Shown: positions 60,892 through 64,000 of the stretch, piece by piece
Position numbering within the stretch: the stretch's first letter is position 1
Layout: every line of letters starts with the position of its first letter
Source of the DNA: Melanopsichium pennsylvanicum
Taxonomy: Eukaryota > Basidiomycota > Ustilaginomycetes > Ustilaginales
Assembly (NCBI GenBank): GCA_900208305.1
Contig: OAPG01000004.1
Location: 248,001 to 312,000, forward strand
Direction: 5' to 3'
Length of the DNA: 64,000 nt
Position numbers and translations under genes: made by a program
The notes under the pieces: model-generated
Seen by the model: only the letters and a program-made list of their open reading frames with translations
What the model was told of the DNA's origin: nothing
Database searches by the model: none

Positions 60892-62820
60892 TTAAATGTT
60901 AAGTCGAAGATGCGGAATTGTACCATTCAGAAAACCAAATGGCATCGGTTTCCAATCAGGTCCAGCCATACACCATCCTCTAGGCATATTAGTATTGCCT
61001 TCACCATCAACGCTGGTCATACTCGTCTCATTTCTCACTTGTTGAAACTCGAAATTTTGCATCTTCTCCATTTCATCCGAATTCCCAAAAATCCCCAACC
61101 TCCGCATATCTTCCATCCTCTTCTGCATCTCGTTCAACTCACTTTCAAACCCACTCTCTTTCCCATTTTCATCCATGCCCATCTTATCCTCCACTCGTAA
61201 ATTCCCAAATCCTTGCTCATCTACACACGTTCCAACCTTTAAAAACGTCACCAATCTTCCAATACGACAATTCAAATCTTGATTTCGTTCACACAAGAAC
61301 TCCAAAACTCCAACCACTCTCTTGGAACATACTCCCAAACAGAGCTCTGCCACTTGAATCTCGTTGATCAAACCAACTTCAACCGAAGAATTTCCAATCA
61401 CCGTAGCGTCATGACTATTATTATTATTATTATTGTTGTTGTTGTTGTTGTTGTTGTTGTTTGTTACGCCACTGGAAGGAGGGATGGTGGTTACGAGATG
61501 CTTGATCCATGCTTCAGCTGTCTTGCGGTAAGTATCGCTGGAATAGGCTGCTACTTTCCAAGCTTCTGAACTGGGATCATCGTCTTTTTCGCTACCCGTT
61601 CTTGAGCTAATTTCTCCAATTTCATCATCATTATCGTAAAGTACTGCTTCCACCAATTCCTCTGTCAACAGTTGACCAAAAATGGGACCAAACGTATCCC
61701 TGAGATAACCTAACAAAGGTGTCCAAACCTTGGCCGACTCTGCTAACAATACAACCTCTTGCCCGCTCACCCTCTTGGTTTTACCCATGGGCACCAGTCC
61801 GCCTGGTTGCAACAGTACATTGATCAGATCCGATAGCGCGCTTTTTGTGCATTCATCAACATCATCCGGATCCATCATCACCCCACGCCTCACGTCCACC
61901 TCGTACTCTTTGGGCTTGGTGTAGCCTGCAGCATTGTCGATAAAACTCGTACCAAAATCCGGGTGAAGCGTTCGAATTTTCGAGACAAACGCAGAAAACT
62001 GTTTGTACAACCTGCGCAATTGGTCCTTGGATGGGTTGACCAGCGAGCGATCGCGAACCACAGATTTTGCGAGCGTACGATAGCTTCTGATGGTTGTACG
62101 AAGGTCTTGAAGCAATTTGGTACGTTCTTTGCATCGCAATTGTTGCTGTTCAGAAGCCTTAACGGAGGTGGATGTAGAGGCTCGCGGTGTATCGACGTCC
62201 ATTGCCGACGATGCCTGATGCTGAGTGTGGCAAGTCAAGTTGAGGGCGCCAGGTCCCTCAAAAAGCTGCGGTACCCAAAAGTGTCGGTGAAGCCAGCCAA
62301 TCGCTTGTCTTACAGCCTGTCTACACACGGCGATACTCGGCAGCTCTTCGTGTGTAACCGCATGTCTGAGCTCTACAAACCACAACGGCAACCCAATTCT
62401 AACCGCAATCGCAGCGATACTCTGCGCGAATCCTCCTGTTTGATGCGAATCGACCACGCTGTTGACGAATCGAGTGATTGCAAGACTGTAATTCTGACGA
62501 ACTCCCAACTCTGCACCACATCCCATCTGTTCTAGCGCGAATTGCGAGCGAGGCGTACAAGACGAGATGGAAGATGCGGCAAACTGTTGCATGTGCTCGT
62601 CGAGGATGATGCTCTGTACTAGCATGGCTGTTGATTCAACTGCAAAGGGACATGCTGATCGATTCATCCATAGTTGCACCATTGAGAGGGCATGACTTGG
62701 ATCTGCTGGAGTTGAGGTGTTGGAAGGAAGGAAGGCAGATTCTGGATAAAAATGACGATAAATTTCGAGCAGGTCTGTTTGGCGCGAGTGTCTAAAAGGA
62801 GTTCGTTTCGGAGGCTTCAT
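60892..62820 (-). CDS. LAS1: Pre-rRNA endonuclease Las1
   Basis: A 642-residue protein. The N-terminal HEPN domain carries the catalytic R-H-x-x-x-H motif as LRHAVTHEELPSI (R152, H153, H157), which is diagnostic for Las1. Conserved surroundings are the LVQSIILDEHMQQF region and IAAIAVRIGLPLWFVELRH. Las1, with the kinase Grc3, cuts ITS2 at site C2 in pre-60S maturation. The C-terminal half is variable, with an asparagine homopolymer of about 16 residues from an AAT/AAC repeat (61422-61463), and ends WCMAGPDWKPMPFGFLNGTIPHL, the GPDW.P.P.G motif typical of Las1 C-termini that contact Grc3. The frame opens at a TTG (62827-62829); the first ATG is 62818-62820. Confidence 0.9.
   Translation of the reverse strand: MKPPKRTPFRHSRQTDLLEIYRHFYPESAFLPSNTSTPADPSHALSMVQLWMNRSACPFAVESTAMLVQSIILDEHMQQFAASSISSCTPRSQFALEQMGCGAELGVRQNYSLAITRFVNSVVDSHQTGGFAQSIAAIAVRIGLPLWFVELRHAVTHEELPSIAVCRQAVRQAIGWLHRHFWVPQLFEGPGALNLTCHTQHQASSAMDVDTPRASTSTSVKASEQQQLRCKERTKLLQDLRTTIRSYRTLAKSVVRDRSLVNPSKDQLRRLYKQFSAFVSKIRTLHPDFGTSFIDNAAGYTKPKEYEVDVRRGVMMDPDDVDECTKSALSDLINVLLQPGGLVPMGKTKRVSGQEVVLLAESAKVWTPLLGYLRDTFGPIFGQLLTEELVEAVLYDNDDEIGEISSRTGSEKDDDPSSEAWKVAAYSSDTYRKTAEAWIKHLVTTIPPSSGVTNNNNNNNNNNNNNNNSHDATVIGNSSVEVGLINEIQVAELCLGVCSKRVVGVLEFLCERNQDLNCRIGRLVTFLKVGTCVDEQGFGNLRVEDKMGMDENGKESGFESELNEMQKRMEDMRRLGIFGNSDEMEKMQNFEFQQVRNETSMTSVDGEGNTNMPRGWCMAGPDWKPMPFGFLNGTIPHLRLNI
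61422..61463. repeat. Trinucleotide repeat (ATT/GTT), poly-Asn coding on the minus strand
   Basis: A run of ATT then GTT triplets inside the LAS1 gene gives the Asn tract. Two homogeneous sub-blocks suggest slippage. Confidence 0.85.
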
Positions 62821-63375
62821 GGTTGCCAACTATGATGCTCAGTATTTTCGCTGCGGCAAAAAATATTTTGGTGAATGAGGTGGTTGGAGGTAAGAAGAAG
62901 AAGAAGATGATGATGATGATTGACGGTTGATGAAAGAGCGGCTGCGTGAATCATAGGCAAAAACCATTCGAAAGCTTTTCTTGATGATACCCAATAATAA
63001 ATTTATTTAAAGTGACACTTCCGTTTCCCGCGATTCTCTGTCCCAAAAAGAGGTATGTTTAAAAAATCTAAATTCCTATTACTCAGCCCTATTATTTTAA
63101 TCAGAACACTGAAATTGTAGCTGCACTTTATTTAGCCCTAAGAACAGAGCGGACTCACGCGACAATTTACCATCTAAATTCAAAACCATCGCTGCAATTC
63201 TGTGCAGTAATAATGTAAATAAAAAATAAATTTTACTGTACGTCACCCGAATCACTAACTCTACCATTCTTACTCCCATCATCATCATCATCATCAAGAT
63301 CTGGCTAAGAAATACATTCTATCACAGCCTTTTCTTCTACCGATAAACTCTAATTTGTAAGGTCTCATTGCACTC
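62821..63375. other. Divergent promoter region of LAS1 and the J-protein gene
   Basis: About 555 bp with AT-rich stretches, an ATG/ATC triplet repeat near 62900-62921 and a motif copy TTTTACTGTACGTCA at 63231-63245. No gene is supported. Confidence 0.5.
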
Positions 63376-64000
63376 ATGTCATCAATTAACCTCACCAGTC
63401 GCCCAAAACAACCTTATCTTTCCGTCTCGTGTCCATACACAACATGTCGAGCATCCATCGAATACCTTCCGCCTTGCCCATCCGATCTTTCCTCCCTTCC
63501 CTCTCATGAAACTTCATTTACCGTCACCTGTTGTAGCTGTAACAAACAGTTTGAACCGCCTGGAGCAACAAAGCTGGTTCGTGAGGCGCGCAAGTCCGGT
63601 GGTAAAGATGTGGCTCGTAAACGTCGTATTGGAACGGATGAGAATCCTCTCGACATGACATATTACGACATTCTTGGCGTTCCCGCAACTGCCACCATTG
63701 ATGAGATCAAAAAAGCGTATCGAAAGCTAGCTATCAAGCTCCATCCCGATAAGAACCCGAATGATTCAGAGGTGGAGGAAAAGTTCAAAGCTCTCGCAAC
63801 AGCGTATACCGTCTTGGCAGATGCAGAGCTCAGGCACAAATACAACGAATTTGGAGCCAGCACACCCGGTCTCACACCAGAAGATGGCTTTGTCGATCCA
63901 GAGGAAGTGTTCGGCTCCCTCTTTGGCGGAGAGAGGTTTGCCGACATCATCGGAACCATTTCGATCGGCAAAGATATGAAGGAAGCTCTTCAGCAGGATT
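63376..64000 (+). CDS. J-domain co-chaperone with N-terminal Cys-rich region, 3' end cut by window edge
   Basis: An open frame from ATG 63376 runs to the window edge (208 codons visible). The J domain begins at about residue 96 ([23 protein letters not shown]) with the HPD motif at 123-125, then [17 protein letters not shown] and LRHKYNEFG. This is followed by [27 protein letters not shown], characteristic of the Caj1/Djp1-like J-proteins with a DnaJ-X domain. The first 93 residues are unusual: they carry paired cysteines (C19, C24, C34, C52, C53, C55) in SCPYTTC and TCCSCNKQF, resembling a small zinc-binding module, then a basic [12 protein letters not shown] linker. An internal ATG (63655) would yield only the J-domain form. 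J-proteins stimulate Hsp70 ATPase; the site of action is unclear here. Confidence 0.85.
   Translation, partial: MSSINLTSRPKQPYLSVSCPYTTCRASIEYLPPCPSDLSSLPSHETSFTVTCCSCNKQFEPPGATKLVREARKSGGKDVARKRRIGTDENPLDMTYYDILGVPATATIDEIKKAYRKLAIKLHPDKNPNDSEVEEKFKALATAYTVLADAELRHKYNEFGASTPGLTPEDGFVDPEEVFGSLFGGERFADIIGTISIGKDMKEALQQD

Overview
The window is nuclear DNA of a filamentous or yeast-like fungus, most likely a smut-type basidiomycete (Ustilaginomycotina). This rests on compact, mostly intron-free genes, short introns of about 90-300 bp with GTAAGT-like donors, long low-complexity tails in regulatory proteins, many antisense open frames under biased codon use, and a secreted protein of unknown family at the left edge. 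Species is not determinable by eye. I see no operons, CRISPR arrays, tRNA/rRNA genes or intact transposons.

Layout. 0-12 kb: a secreted protein cut by the left edge (-), a Prp24/SART3-type splicing factor (+), gamma-glutamyltransferase (-), a small mitochondrial coiled-coil protein (+, 3 exons) and a PHAF1/UPF0183 protein (-). 12.6-24 kb: APC11 (+, 4 exons), an Ish1-repeat stress protein (+, 2 exons), GPI11/PIG-F (+), Nha1-type Na+/H+ antiporter (-), then a 1.3 kb gene-free stretch with short tandem repeats. 24-34.4 kb: Rtt109 histone acetyltransferase (+), the N-terminal glutamine amidase NTAQ1 (-, 5' exon unresolved), a possible broken ORF, Mpo1/DUF962 (-, 2 exons), Derlin (+, 3 exons) and Prp6 (-). 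35-50 kb: an HSF-type transcription factor with its DNA-binding domain at the C-terminus (-), exportin-T (+), thiazole synthase THI4 (-, 3 exons) and ribosomal protein eL6 (+). 50-64 kb: Pet127 (-), Faf1 (+), an orphan probably lipid-anchored protein (+), a prothymosin-like acidic protein (+, 3 exons), Las1 nuclease (-) and a J-domain protein cut by the right edge (+).

Most genes are unlinked housekeeping functions: splicing (Prp24-like, Prp6), ribosome biogenesis (eL6, Faf1, Las1), tRNA export, ER quality control and lipid/GPI metabolism (Derlin, Mpo1, Gpi11), chromatin (Rtt109), cell cycle (APC11), mitochondrial RNA (Pet127) and thiamine synthesis. Several starts were moved inward to the first true ATG. 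Spliced models were built by eye from splice signals, reading phase and family conservation.

The most unusual signals are a family of short near-palindromic motifs built on GTACAGTAAATT that recurs in many intergenic regions, the left-edge secreted protein, the orphan with an N-terminal MGSC lipidation signal and a possible inactive papain-like fold, and the transcription factor with a C-terminal HSF domain.
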